Origin: Oscheius sp. JU75
Taxonomy: Eukaryota > Nematoda > Chromadorea > Rhabditida > Rhabditidae
NCBI GenBank assembly: GCA_037178855.1
Contig: JASJZC010000002.1
Location: forward strand, 6,398,501-6,462,500
Length of the DNA: 64,000 bases
Direction of reading: 5' to 3'
Of the stretch, positions 1-11,200 are shown one piece after another. The notes under the pieces were generated by a model. The model was not told the DNA's origin, searched no databases, and saw nothing but the letters and a program-made list of their open reading frames with translations. The translations under genes were made by a program, and so were the position numbers. How positions within the stretch are numbered: the first letter of the stretch is position 1; every line of letters starts with the position of its first letter.

Positions 1-146
1 GTTGTCAGTAAAACCAGTTACTTTCCCGTTTTCCGCGCCGAGATAAGCATTCATCCTCGAGCCATTCGCCCTAATTACTCGAGCGGAACTATCTTGAATG
101 TAAAAGGACCGTGATAGCTCTTCCGCGTTGGTCAAGGCAATACACA

Positions 147-152
147 TTTATT
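147..152 (-). terminator. AATAAA polyadenylation signal of the pepsin inhibitor gene
   Basis: On the minus strand AATAAA lies only three bases past the TAA stop at 155-157, giving a very short 3' UTR. This is consistent with the compact gene style of the window. Confidence 0.6.
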
Positions 153-154
153 AT

Positions 155-956
155 TTAGAAGATTGCAGTGCAGAAGTTGGGCACTTTGGGAGCCTCGGGG
201 ATTGTGGTTTCGACGGCAGTAGAGGCACGAGTAGTGGTAACCTGTTCAGTCGGACCGTCATTGAACAGGGCCGAAAAGAGGTCGGACGAGCCGAAGAGCC
301 CCTTGACTTGCTGAAATTCCATAGGTGCTCATTCGCTGTCATAGTATACCTTCGAAACCTGCTCCTGGACGTACTTCTGGTAGGCAGACTGCTTGACATC
401 GAAGACCTTGAGTTCTTCGATTTCGGAAGCCGTCAGATCGCGGGCATAGTCACGTCCAACGTAGACCTTGTTGCCCTGGATCATGCAACCGTCGAAGATG
501 TACTGGGTCGTATCCTCGGCCTTGCAGAACGAGGGCTTGGCGGGAGCTTTGGGCAGTTCAAAATGTTTAGTCGAGCTGACGTTCTTCTTGCCAGAAACGC
601 GCTCTTCGAGAGCCTTTTGCTTCTCGATTACGGCTGCCTTCACAGCCTAAAGTTTCACTGTCACTGTCACCGTCACTGAACTCACAGCCTTATAGTCCTC
701 AGCCTTCTTCTGGTACTCGACGAATTCTTCTTGTTCCGAAGAAGTCAGCTCATGCTGCTTGAACCCATTGATGTACAGGACATTTCCCTATAAAGTTTTG
801 CTCTCTGAAATCTCTTGAACTACTCACAGTAACGACACAGCCAGTAGCTCCTCCGGCTCCGCTCGAAGAGACGGCGATTGTTCCGACTGTTAAACGCTTT
901 TGACGGGGAGCGCAGAAGGCAACAGTGGCGAGACAGAGGATTAAAATAAACTTCAT
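155..956 (-). CDS. Pepsin inhibitor-3 (aspin, MEROPS I33) family secreted protein
   Basis: Four exons: 956-828, 787-686, 646-350 and 310-155. The introns are 39-40 nt with GT-AG ends, and the model encodes 227 aa. Residues 1-16 form a signal peptide (MKFILILCLATVAFC). Two copies of the PI-3 domain follow, each with the family pattern of Cys, then V-x-V/Y-V/I-x-G, then an ELT or DLT helix start. The second copy contains KPSFC, then FDGCMIQGNKVYVGRDYARD, then LTASE. The C-terminus ends in a separate PNFC motif, as in Ascaris PI-3. Family members block pepsin-type aspartic proteases and are nearly restricted to nematodes. I infer a role in gut or host-protease control. The start is the only Met before the signal peptide. 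AATAAA follows the stop. Confidence 0.88.
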
Positions 957-2615
957 CTGAAATTTGTTTGAACAAGGAAATCGGAGAGAGAGAGAGAGAG
1001 AGGGGGAAAGATACAGATGTCGTGACCACTTTCAGCGCTCTACAATGGCACTCAAAGATTGGTGTCGGAATAGTTTGACATATATGGTCGATAAAGCGAA
1101 AATGGTGAAAGGACTAGAATGACTGGACTTATCGGAAAACTGGAAAGGAAGAGACAAGTTCTCAGCCGAGAAGGTTCTCGAACAATGAGGATTTTCTGAA
1201 GGTAAATGGGGTTGTTTTCGACAGCTGTCCTCCCTGACTCATAACATAGAAAAACAACTTTAGACCACCCTGTCTCTCTAGGCTGGACTTACTTGTGTTA
1301 GGAAGGGGCTAAACGCAATTGTGTCCGGATAGGGAAAACTGGGACAGGCTGACGGGTGTATGGAGAGAGAAACAATCGCTGATCGGATAGCCACAACAGT
1401 TGAAAAGGGGTGGAGATAATCGACTGTCAACCGGTCAGTCGGTCCGAATAAATAGGATTTGGAGGGGGAACGGCCTTGACTTTTGTTATGGTGTGAAGGA
1501 GCCAGCTACAAACGGTGAGGTGAAAGAGTACCTTGCATTAGAGTCGGTCGTGTAACTGAATGAGCACAATGTGCAGGTTGGGCATGAAAAACGATAAGCG
1601 AATAATAGTAGTTTATTTCTGATTGCCTCTACAATAATCGGTGAGGAGTAGTCAAGTGAGCTGGGAGAAGGCTCCTTTGTTAGGGAGAGCGGCCGTTATA
1701 AAGGTCTTACCGGAAATTAATAGGATATTACAAAATTAATAGGAAAAGGAAATGAACCGGTAACGTTAGTTCTCGCGTTCGCGAACTTTGAGAGAAAATG
1801 GTATAGAAAAGTGTGTAGAAGTACAACTAATAAGTTATCACTGTGTCATGGAACTTTGTAGTCTGACTTCTTTTCCCAAAAAATTGGTTTTGGATTTCTG
1901 TAGGCGCTAGTTTTTTACAATACTGTACACCCCCCATAGAGATTCAAGTTTCCTTTGCGCAAATGGGGAAGTTTTCAAGATTTGTTTTCGCACTTTTCTT
2001 TGGCTGGATACAATGGAATTTCCTTAGGAACATAGATGACCACCCTATCCCCTGGAAAACTCCTCGAATGACTTTCTCGCCTTTTAGTCGACAGTTAGAA
2101 GGTGATCAACTGACCTCGAAGTAAAGTGCTGACAGAACTGGATTCTTCCCGATGCTCTATTGATAGCTTGTTGTAAGTTATTGTCCTCTCTGGACTCTAG
2201 TGGCTAATACCAGATCAAAAGGTGATTATTGGAAGGAGAATGCAGGTTTGCTGCTCTGACAGAGGGACAGATACAACGACAGCAAGATGACCAGCTCGGC
2301 CCTATCCTTACTCCTCAATCCTGTTTCTCTATCTTTCTGTCACTGTGGAAACAAACGTTTATAATATTCTCGAAAGAATCGCATAAAAAAGAACACTATC
2401 AACAACAACCTACAGCTGCTGAGAGCTCTCAAAGTTACAGGAAAAGAGGGAAAACAAGATGGGATTACTGTAAATAAAACATTTTAAGGAAAACAACCTA
2501 CAACTGAGAGCCCTCAACGAAAGATACAAAGGGACCAGACCATGTGGGGAATGTGCATACACATTTTTTTTGGAGGGGGAAAGTGAGCAAAAAGTAGGAA
2601 TAAAGCTAGAATAAC
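957..2615. other. Intergenic stretch without a recognisable gene
   Basis: No open frame with plausible splice sites or protein-like composition was found. A GA-rich tract lies at about 984-1001. A copy of the MITE-like family with the ATTCTACCCGATGCTC core lies at about 2100-2265. Confidence 0.5.
2100..2265 (+). repeat. Copy of a MITE-like dispersed repeat
   Basis: Shares ordered blocks with 28575-28830: CAACTGACCTCGA, TGACAGAACT, TTC-CCGATGCTCTA-TGAT, CTCTAGTGGCTA, and TTGGAAGGAGAAT. The overall similarity is moderate, suggesting an old copy. Confidence 0.5.
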
Positions 2616-5600
2616 TTAGGCCCATGATGCACGAAGGGCATTATTCCGTGAAATTCTCTTGGAGACGAAAGATCCAATGAAGAGGCCGGCCAGAACGAGC
2701 GAGATGAGAATGTGATCGAAGTCGTCTTTGAGAATGTCGAACGTTCCGGAAGGATGGAGACGAGTGAAGAAAATGTCCACACCGTACGCTAGCATCAGGC
2801 TTGTCGATTCCAGGCCGGATGGACTGAATTTCGGTGTACTTAAGGCTGACAGAGAAAAAAACTGACGCCGTTTTGATGCCTCTGACCCGGAAGACGGTCT
2901 GATTGTAGTTGAGCATCTCTTCCGTGGCAATTGGCAGCTCCGGCATGTAGGGAATCATGCCCTCTTCGCGCATCTCTTGAGTGAGTTCGTACGGCCGATT
3001 GGCGTCGAGAAGCTTCCGAGAAACCTCGTGAAGACCGCCGAACGGCAGAGCCAGCACGATCGACCGGGTTGTAAGGCCTTGCTCTGAAACAGGGATAGAT
3101 TGGGCTTGATTTCTGGTCAAAAATGGATCGAAATACTCTAAAAATCTTAGGGCTTTGTGTTTTGTGCTTTCGAGAAAAGTGCCTGTGAGTACTTTTGTCA
3201 AGACTCTAACTACCATTCAAGAGCATCGAAGACGTTATTTTAGGATTCCTTTCTGAATGGGCTCTGATATCTAGCTAGCACCAAAGCAAACTGTCTCGCA
3301 TCGCTCATTCGGTTAGCTGTCCGATTACGTATCCATAGGCTGGGGCTTCGATTCCCTTTGGATGACAAAGCTTTTTACTTTTCCCTAAAGTTCAACTTCG
3401 ATCCTTAGGCGAAAAACAGGGTTCAATCGAGTCGTAAACAAGATATATTCGGGTAGCTTTTTCGAAAGGCATCAGTGAACAGCCGTTTCAATAACCTGGC
3501 TATTATTCGGGAGCATCGACAGGGCGGTATGGTACTTTTGCTGAACTTACTGGCTTGTTTTCACCAATTTTGGGCAGTATTTCTGGTCACAAAAAGCAGG
3601 AAAGTACCAAAAAACCGACCAGTTTCACTGACAGCCATCGCTTCGACTCCCTGAGCATAGACGTAGCTCTGCGTCGTCACCTCGGGTGCCTTAGAGCTCG
3701 GAGACAGCGAGTCAAACTTGTTCTTGCTCTCCTGCGTCTCGCCCTCGTAAAGCTCAATTACGCCGATCTCCGTGCGGCGGCCCTTCTCCGACCAGTACGA
3801 GTACTAAATTTTGTATTTATATACTGGGAAAAGATGGAAAACGCACAGCGACCCAATTCTCGCAGTGGACAAGATGGACGGGTCCGGAGGCTCGCGGCAA
3901 CTTGGCAGTATGGACAATCAGACCCGAAACGACGTCGACGAGATAGATCGTGAGAAGCTGGCTCGAAGAGTCCATAGTCGCGACGGCCACCAGATTGGGA
4001 TTGCTGTACTTGTACTGGACGGTTCGGTCAATCAGGACACGGCCTTGCGAATGGACACGCTCTGAAAAAAGGTTTTGATAAAGCTGTCGGTTAGAGCTCA
4101 GATTACAAAACAGAAGGATTCGATCCCCATTGAATAGCAAAAGAGAAAAGTAAAACCCACGATTAGACGGCTTTCCTTTGACAATGATTATTCTCTCATC
4201 TGGGCCGAGATGAATATTGGCGGTCCAGACCGTCTCCAAGCGTCGCGTCGCGAAATTGACCTCTTTGCCGGACAGATTGGAGGCAGTCGTGCCGAGGATG
4301 AAAACGGGATGGGGAGCTTCGAAGCCGGCTGGAAGCTCCGGATAGAATGTTACCTAAAATTGGAATTATATGGTGGTTTGGGGGTCTTTCCCAAGATTTC
4401 ATAAGATAAAAAGATTCAGTCTATACGGGAGTCGAGCCCGCTATGTTGATTCGTAATCGAACAGCTAACCCACTGTGCTATGCGGTTCAACTCGCCATAA
4501 GCTGGCCCGCGTATAGTAAGTTTCCAACGGAGGTCCCCTGAAATGAATGCTCGCCGCTCAGTGTTTGCGCGCGAAGAGTCCTTTGAACTGCCGCTCTTTG
4601 TTGAAAACAGACTATAGCTCAGCCGGTTAGCACTCGGACTACGAATCCGCACATGGAGCGTTCGACCCCCACGCTTGACAAAAGTTCTTTTTTCGTTCTG
4701 AAACATCCCCAAAATGTTTTTGGTGGGTTAGAATCGTTTTTCGAGCTTTGAAAAAAACATGAACAGACCTTTTCGGCGGCGTCGACGAGCACGAGCGAAT
4801 GAATCTGATCCTTGCCAGTGAATGGAAGCAGATCAACTCGGCTGACCGTAGTCTCGAGACTCTTCTTCTCAATAATCGTTCCGCTGATCGGGTTGAAGGC
4901 CAAGAGGACGCCCTTTTCCGTGAACTAAAAATTACTTGAATTTATAAGCGGAAAGACTGAAAACTTACGGAATCCTTGAAAGCGACGACGGCCTGGCCGT
5001 GGAGATGGTAGTTCGAGGTGGAGCGCTGGATGAAGAGCGGAATCTTCTGCTCACCGAAACTGTTTGTGAGAGGAGAGAAAGAGGCTCCGAGACTTGTGCG
5101 CCAGACCACAGTTCCGTCATTACTGTCAATTCCGAAGACGACACCGTCCAGAGATACTACAACGAGCATCTTGCGCAGATTGAAGTAGTCACGTTCCAGG
5201 GGCTGCTTGCTGGAAAAGGCATAGTAAGATATTGAAGATCGAAAATTTCTCTTATTGCTATCGTAGCAATTATCAAACTATCACTCTTACAATAGACTAG
5301 AACTACTGTCAAAAAATCAGGCAGTCAGCTGTCCAGATACTGATAGTTGTAGTTGGCAAGAAGATGGGTCAATACCAGTACAATAAACAGGCACTCTTAC
5401 TAGCATTTGTACCATGAGACGTAGTACGGGATTCATGTCTTCTTTTGGACAGTGAAACGAGACAGATCGGGTGGATTCAAAACATTCAAGCCAGCTCAAA
5501 CGGGCTGACGGCGTCAAATTGGCATGAGAGACGGTATCACGAGGACTCTGACCTGACTGGCCAGGTTTACGATTCCTGCTACCACTGTTAGACATAAACA

Positions 5601-8101
5601 TAAGGAGACTAGTTAAAAAATATAGCTAACCTGTTGGGTCTAGACGTGGATTTGACGGAGCTCAGCAGCTGGGAGAAGCTGTCCTTGGTCGTGACCGTCT
5701 CGCTCAGTGTCATAATCTGCTGGATAGTGTGCACGAACCAGCGCTGGACTTGAATCAGCTGTGAGATGGTACGGTGCAGGAAGGCCGAGATTATGTTTCC
5801 TGTGACATTTTTTATTGACCGAGGCTAAAAACTATTTACAAACCTCCAGTCTCGTCAAACTCGTCCTCAATGAGCTGTTGGGATTCGGACAGCGGCAAAT
5901 CAATCATTTCGACGGCCGCGACTCGAGCCAAAGCCTCCTCCTTGTGCCATTCCATCTCCAGAGACTGGGTGGCGAGAGACAGCTCGAAGAATTCGGTACT
6001 GAATTCCTATTTTTGGCGGGAAAGTTAAAAAAATCCTACCGACAGTCGGAATAGACGACGAACAGCTCCAGGGAGCTCTTCTGGGCATGGGCGTAGAGCT
6101 GAGTAGCAGCCACAGAAGATGTTCCGATGGTTTTCTGTAAACATGTTGTTTAGAGACACTTATTACAACTCTTCAAGTGTTTTATACAAGCTAAGCTTTA
6201 CAACCTACGGGTATCGAACCCGTCATGTTCGCATCCGTAGTCTGGGCTCTAACCGACTGAGCTATGCGGGAAAATCATTTTTTAAAATTTTATGTGATTC
6301 TAGTCAAATTCAATGCTGCAAAACATCTTCCCAGTGTTCCAAACTCATTCCCAGAAATCGAACCCGACTTGTTCCGACCGTAATCGGAGCACTAACCGAC
6401 TGCACCAATTAGGAAAACCTAAAGTTTTCACCATTTTCTGTTTTTGGCCTTCAGATATACTTATCAAGGGTAGTTTTTCACCTGGAATCGATTGGGTCAC
6501 ACTTTGAAGCAATAGCACGGAAAAAAGAAACTTTTGGAAGAAAAAACGTACCGAGAAGAGATCCTTTCCGGTGGTCAGATCTATTACAGAAATCTGCCCG
6601 TCTCCGATGGCGATGAATTTGTTCTCGGTCAGGGCACCGACCTCGATTTTCCGGTCAAGTTTGATAATATTCTTCAGCGCGTCGAGGGAGAGAACGACGG
6701 TGGCGGATTGGGAACGGGCGGCCAGATGACGCGAGTCAAGGAGAAGCAGCTCCCTGCCAATGATTTTGTTTGTCACTGTAAAGAAAACGGACCTGATCGA
6801 GATACCGATTTTAAGAGTTTCAGCCGCGAGAGAAGACGAGACGACATTGACTGAGACGACTTCATCGCTGTGGAAACAGGCCAGATGGGAGCCGGTGAAA
6901 ACGCATCTAAAAACGTTAATTATAGTCGGATTCCTGAAACTTTTAGGAACCATATTCACTCGTTTGCTAGTATTGGTTACTGTAGTCAGCAGCGAGCCTA
7001 CTAATTAACAAATTCCGATTCGCTACTTTAAAAAAGCGTGTTTCTGGTGGGCATTGTACCTGTGTCGACACACTTCAATACAGAGATGTTTTCAGCAGAA
7101 AAGCCCATATTTTGGTCTAACAGTTAATCACAAAATAACTAACCTTTCCGTAGATCCTTTGACAGCGACAGTCATGGTCTTGGCGACTTTACCCTCAGCG
7201 ATCACCCTCGTCGTCAGGACTTCATTTTCCAGCGTCACGAGACGAACTTCATTGCCGGCGATGGCCAGTCGGCTCCAGACAGCCGAGCCCACGTCCAACT
7301 TCCAGAGTTGCTCGCCGCTGGTCGAGAATTGCTGGAGGGAGCCGGCAGAGTAGACAAAGACGCCCTGGGCGGCCTCGGTCGGCACGGCCAGTTGAGCATC
7401 GCTGGAGTTTTGAACTTAAATGAGGAAAAATAGCATAACTACTTGGAATCGATCTCGCTGATCATCTTCTGCCACAGGATGGCCCCGGTTCCGGCATTCC
7501 AGGCTCGGAGGAGACGACCTCCATTGGAGACGGTATAGAGACGTTTCGAGCCGGCCAGGGTGATTTGGAGCGGAACGGGGCTCTCTTCCTCGATTCGACG
7601 CCAGTCTGAATAGAGGAGGGGATGAGGTTCACCGAGACAAATGGAAAGTTAGAGGTCGTGCCTGGAAATGTGAGGTGTTTTGCTAAGACGCGCCCCTACT
7701 CCCGAACCACACGACCCAGGTTTGATCTTCGCGGATAAAAAGTTTTTCGAAATGTTATTTTGAACGACAAGGGGCATATAAAGCGCTCCAAAATGTGAGA
7801 AGTTGAACGAGGCTTTTTCATTAAAAACATGAAGCCATATATTGAAAAACTTACTCAGATCTCCATTGGCTGTGGAGAGAGACGCGAAGACATTCTGCTT
7901 CGTAGAGACGATCAGCTGCTCCGTTTTGTCCGATTTGTGGAAGAATGCCTGACGGGGACAGCCCACAAACTGTTTTCTCCTAAAAAAAAAAACGTTGTTC
8001 TAGAGTTCAAAAAAGGTTTCTAACCAGTCGAATTTTCCAATCTGGTCCTCGTAGAGGCAAAATGAGGCCGTTACTAGCCCAAAGAGCAGTAGGAACCGCA
8101 T
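2616..8101 (-). CDS. EMC1: ER membrane protein complex subunit 1 (EMC1)
   Basis: Fifteen exons (8101-8025, 7979-7855, 7605-7443, 7401-7144, 6906-6552, 6134-6040, 5998-5844, 5799-5631, 5209-4969, 4924-4769, 4353-4161, 4061-3847, 3803-3629, 3083-2867, 2823-2616) give 933 aa, against 993 in human. A signal peptide (MRFLLLFGLVTASFC) is followed at once by EDQIGKFDW, the conserved EMC1 start. The lumenal part forms beta-propeller (PQQ-like) repeats. The C-terminal DUF1620 region is unmistakable: VHSQGRVL, GPVHLVHCENW, NYNQTVFRVRGI, PSGLEST, and FDILKDDFDHILIS before a single membrane segment and a short basic tail. EMC1 is the large lumenal scaffold of the EMC, which inserts tail-anchored and multipass proteins into the ER. 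The introns at 3084-3628, 4354-4768 and 6135-6551 contain tRNA-derived SINE remnants. Confidence 0.95.
3296..3366 (+). repeat. tRNA-derived SINE remnant in EMC1 intron
   Basis: Box A-like GGTTAGCTGT and a B box-like GGGGCTTCGATTCCC are spaced as in a tRNA. The acceptor stem does not pair, so it is not a functional tRNA gene. Confidence 0.5.
4414..4488 (-). repeat. tRNA-derived SINE remnant in EMC1 intron
   Basis: On the minus strand it reads ATAGCACAGTGGGTTAGCTG, then TTACGAATC, then GGGCTCGACTCCCG. This matches the D-arm, anticodon region and T-arm of a tRNA with no proper acceptor stem. Confidence 0.55.
4611..4675 (+). repeat. tRNA-derived SINE remnant in EMC1 intron
   Basis: Contains TAGCTCAGCCGGTTAGCAC, an anticodon-like loop CTACGAA, and CGTTCGACCCCC. 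It looks like a decayed tRNA-Arg(ACG)-type head. Confidence 0.55.
6203..6272 (-). repeat. tRNA-Arg(ACG)-like SINE head in EMC1 intron
   Basis: On the minus strand it reads CCCGCATAGCTCAGTCGGTT, AGAGC, an anticodon loop CTACGGA and ACGGGTTCGATACCCGT. The A and B boxes are well preserved, but the anticodon stem and acceptor stem are broken. I read it as a SINE head rather than a tRNA gene. Confidence 0.6.
6346..6412 (-). repeat. Second tRNA-derived SINE remnant in the same EMC1 intron
   Basis: On the minus strand GTGCAGTCGGTTAGTGCTCC is followed by GGTCGGAACA and GGGTTCGATTTCTGG. It shows the tRNA-like A and B boxes in the same orientation as the copy at 6203-6272. Confidence 0.55.
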
Positions 8102-8229
8102 CTTAAACCAGCCTTGAAAAAAACTTAAATAGTGTAAGGTAATGTGGCACGATTAGCACGTGAAATGTTTATAAAATGACAAACAGAATGTAAAAAAAAT
8201 TTATACAAAAACCCGTAAAATTGGACCTC

Positions 8230-11200
8230 CTAGTAGACGTTCTTCCGGTCGCGATCCCTGTCTTCGGCAGCTTGTTGATTCTTGTCGTGGTAGCCGCTGC
8301 TTCGCATTTTTCTGGAAAAGGAATCCTGTTCAAAACAAAATGCAAATGCTACCTGAACTGCTCGTACGGGTCGGCCTTACGTCCCAGTCCTTTGAACTGT
8401 TCCATTCGATCGCGAACTTCTCCGCCGCTCACCGGCTCCACGATGCCCTAAAAAATGGGGAGATAATGTAGCACAGATGAAATTATTAATCTAGAACTGC
8501 CGGGATCTGATCAAAATATGTGTCACTGGAATTGACAAAGCTGGTGAGAAACAGAGTAAATGGTCCCAAATATGTAGAAAAACGTTTGTCAAGAACAGGA
8601 TTCGTACCCGAATTGCTCGGATCTGTAATCGGAGCGCTAACCGACTGTGCTATGCGTCAAAAAAATCGAAATGTGAGAATTTTCTGCATGGCACAGACGG
8701 TTAGCCCCTATTACGAATCCAAGCAAGACTGATTCTATCCCTCGTGATTGGCAAACGTTTACAGAACACTGGATAATAACCAGTGCAGCTTTGTCTTGGA
8801 AGCATGAAGAGGGACAACTTCCGACACCATCTCGCCGTATGGCTCAGACGATTAGTATATTGATTACGGGTCCAAACAACCAGTGTACGAGTTTCAAACC
8901 TTTACAAAAAATTTTGCTATCCGTTCCTTTGACGAATCCCCTCCCATTACTACAGAAGAGTGCAAAACCGACCGATTCTTTGGCACCGAGACCCTTTCCT
9001 GTCCAGCCCATCTTGGCCATCAACATCGCGCCCTTATTTTCTCCGCCCAATGGAGCTGGAGGCATTGAAAACGACGGTCGGCCGCTAAAATGTCCATTTT
9101 TGTGAGATAATCAAAAAGAACTTACAATCCGACAGGCGAGGGAGACTTCTCACGAATAAACGGTCTTTTCGGGGAGGGAGTCCGGGATCTTCGTCTCGGC
9201 GACGTTGAGCGACTTCCCGACCGGCTCGATCCACTGCTCCGGGAGGTCGTGGATCGACTTCGGGAGCTCCTCGATCGTGATTTACTCTTGCTTCTCGTCC
9301 TCGATCTGCTCCTCCGTTTTTGGAGCTCCTCCTCCCGTTCTTTCATCTCCTTCTTGACCTTGGCTACGTGGGCATCCCGGTCGGCTGCCTGTAGTTTGAT
9401 GTCCTCAATCGTCGGCTTGTTTATGATGATATCTTCAAACGTTTTCCCTTCGGCCTGAAAGACTTTTTGAATTATTTTGTCTGATAGAGCGTAAAACTGG
9501 TGGAAAAAAAAACAGGCATTTATGAATTACAATTCCTCAGAAGTGATTTCTAGTATGTCATGTACTTTTGCTAGAAATCGAATCCGACTTGCTTGGGTCC
9601 GTGGGAGCGCTATTCACTATTTGTTCGACTCGACTCAAATCCGAGATACAGCAAAAAAAAAAAAACTCTTGACGTCCTAGTAGCCATCGAAACATGGGAT
9701 TTTACTCGGTCTTCCTGGCTCCTTGGGCTTTTCCATGGATCCACAGCATTTCGAGTTCGACTCGAATCCGAGTCGAACTCAAAATGGACTCGAGTCGGAC
9801 TCGACTCGACTTGAATTTCGAGCCAGTTTGCAGCATAGCTCACATCAATTGGTTAGCGCTTCGATTACGGATCTAAGCAAATCGAACCCCGGGCTTGAAA
9901 AAATGTTTTACAAAAAAAAATTCCCTACACATTTCTGGGTCACTTTGCCTCATTATTTCCGTCACGAACATCAATTTTTACTACGCCATGTTTAAATAGA
10001 ATATAGAGAATAAATTACCGTCAATTTCTCCTCCATAATCTTTTTTAGGCGCAGCTTTCGGTCGTAGTAGTCGGCCAGCCCGTTCGCCTCCCATCCCTGT
10101 GAATCCAGTGTCGGAGGCCGAATGTAGAAGGCTTCGAGGGCGTCCAGCAGACGCTGGGATGGCGGTAAGGGAGGCGGGAGTCGGAGAGAGGCTGGATCTA
10201 TCGGGCAGTACTGAAAGTTTGCTTAAAAATTGTTCATGCAAGTAGACTAACCGTCATTTTCTCGAAAGGTACCTGCGGAACCATGATAGCCGCAGGCAGA
10301 TTGTAGTATGGCTGCTGTGGAATGAGGCTGTCCTCGTTGTAGGGGTGTCCGTCAATATCGTCCCCGTCCATGACTGGCTCCGGCTCCTTCCAGGCTCGCA
10401 GCTGCTGCTGTGGAGGCGGTGGGAAGAATCTCGGCTTGTTTGAGGCCGTTTCCTCGTGACGCGTCTGCTGATCGAAGCGGGAGCGTCGCTGAGGGGGTCC
10501 CTGGAACGGTGCCGGCCCGCCTAAACCCAAAATCTTACTCGAAAAACAAGATGCACTGACCTGAGTGAACCTGCTGGAGCTGGGCCTCGATCTGAGCGAT
10601 TTGCTGCTGACAGTGACGCACAAAATTCAGATGCTGCTCCTCGTAGCCGGCGAACATGGCTTGGAACTGCATGTCGAGGTTCTGTGCGATTTTCGCGTGC
10701 TCAGCGAGCTGGGCCGTCTTGGCCGTCGTGTAGATGTGATTCGGGTTTCGGAGCTGCTGAAAATGGAACAAATTAATCTATCATCAACGTCATGAGTTAC
10801 TCAGAGTCTCTGTCTAGATCCGTGTCAGAATTTTCTAAAAACATGACACGGTCAGGGGGACAAAAGGGACCGGAACTGGACAAAGATGACCCCAAGATTA
10901 CCTGTAATCTGAAAAGACAAACATACCTTGAAGCACTGATCGCTGAAATACTTGGATCCCTCCCAGACGCCGATCAACTTCTCCAACTTGGGCTGTAGGG
11001 CCGGGTCCTTCGAGCTCTCGACGGTAAAGGCGTACATCTGGGGCACGTAGCGGGACAGCATCTGCGAGACCGAGTCCAACTTCTTCCTTTGACTGAAAAT
11101 TTAGGATTCCAGTGAAAGGAGACCAAAAGACCCACCAATAATGGGCCCAGTCGTTGATTAGGTAGAGAATATTGAGACGAAAGCAATCGTTCGATTGTAT

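Noticed and set aside
5317-5601. 94-residue minus-strand ORF in EMC1
   Set aside because: It lies in an intron: joining exons 5799-5631 and 5209-4969 restores the EMC1 sequence in phase.
6203-6272. Functional tRNA-Arg(ACG) gene
   Set aside because: A and B boxes are good, but the anticodon stem and acceptor stem do not pair.
8844-9105. Plus-strand ORF opposite the CHERP G-patch
   Set aside because: The minus strand carries the real G-patch exon with correct splice sites.
9249-9458. Leu/Arg-rich plus-strand ORF
   Set aside because: It is the complement of the CHERP RS-rich exon.
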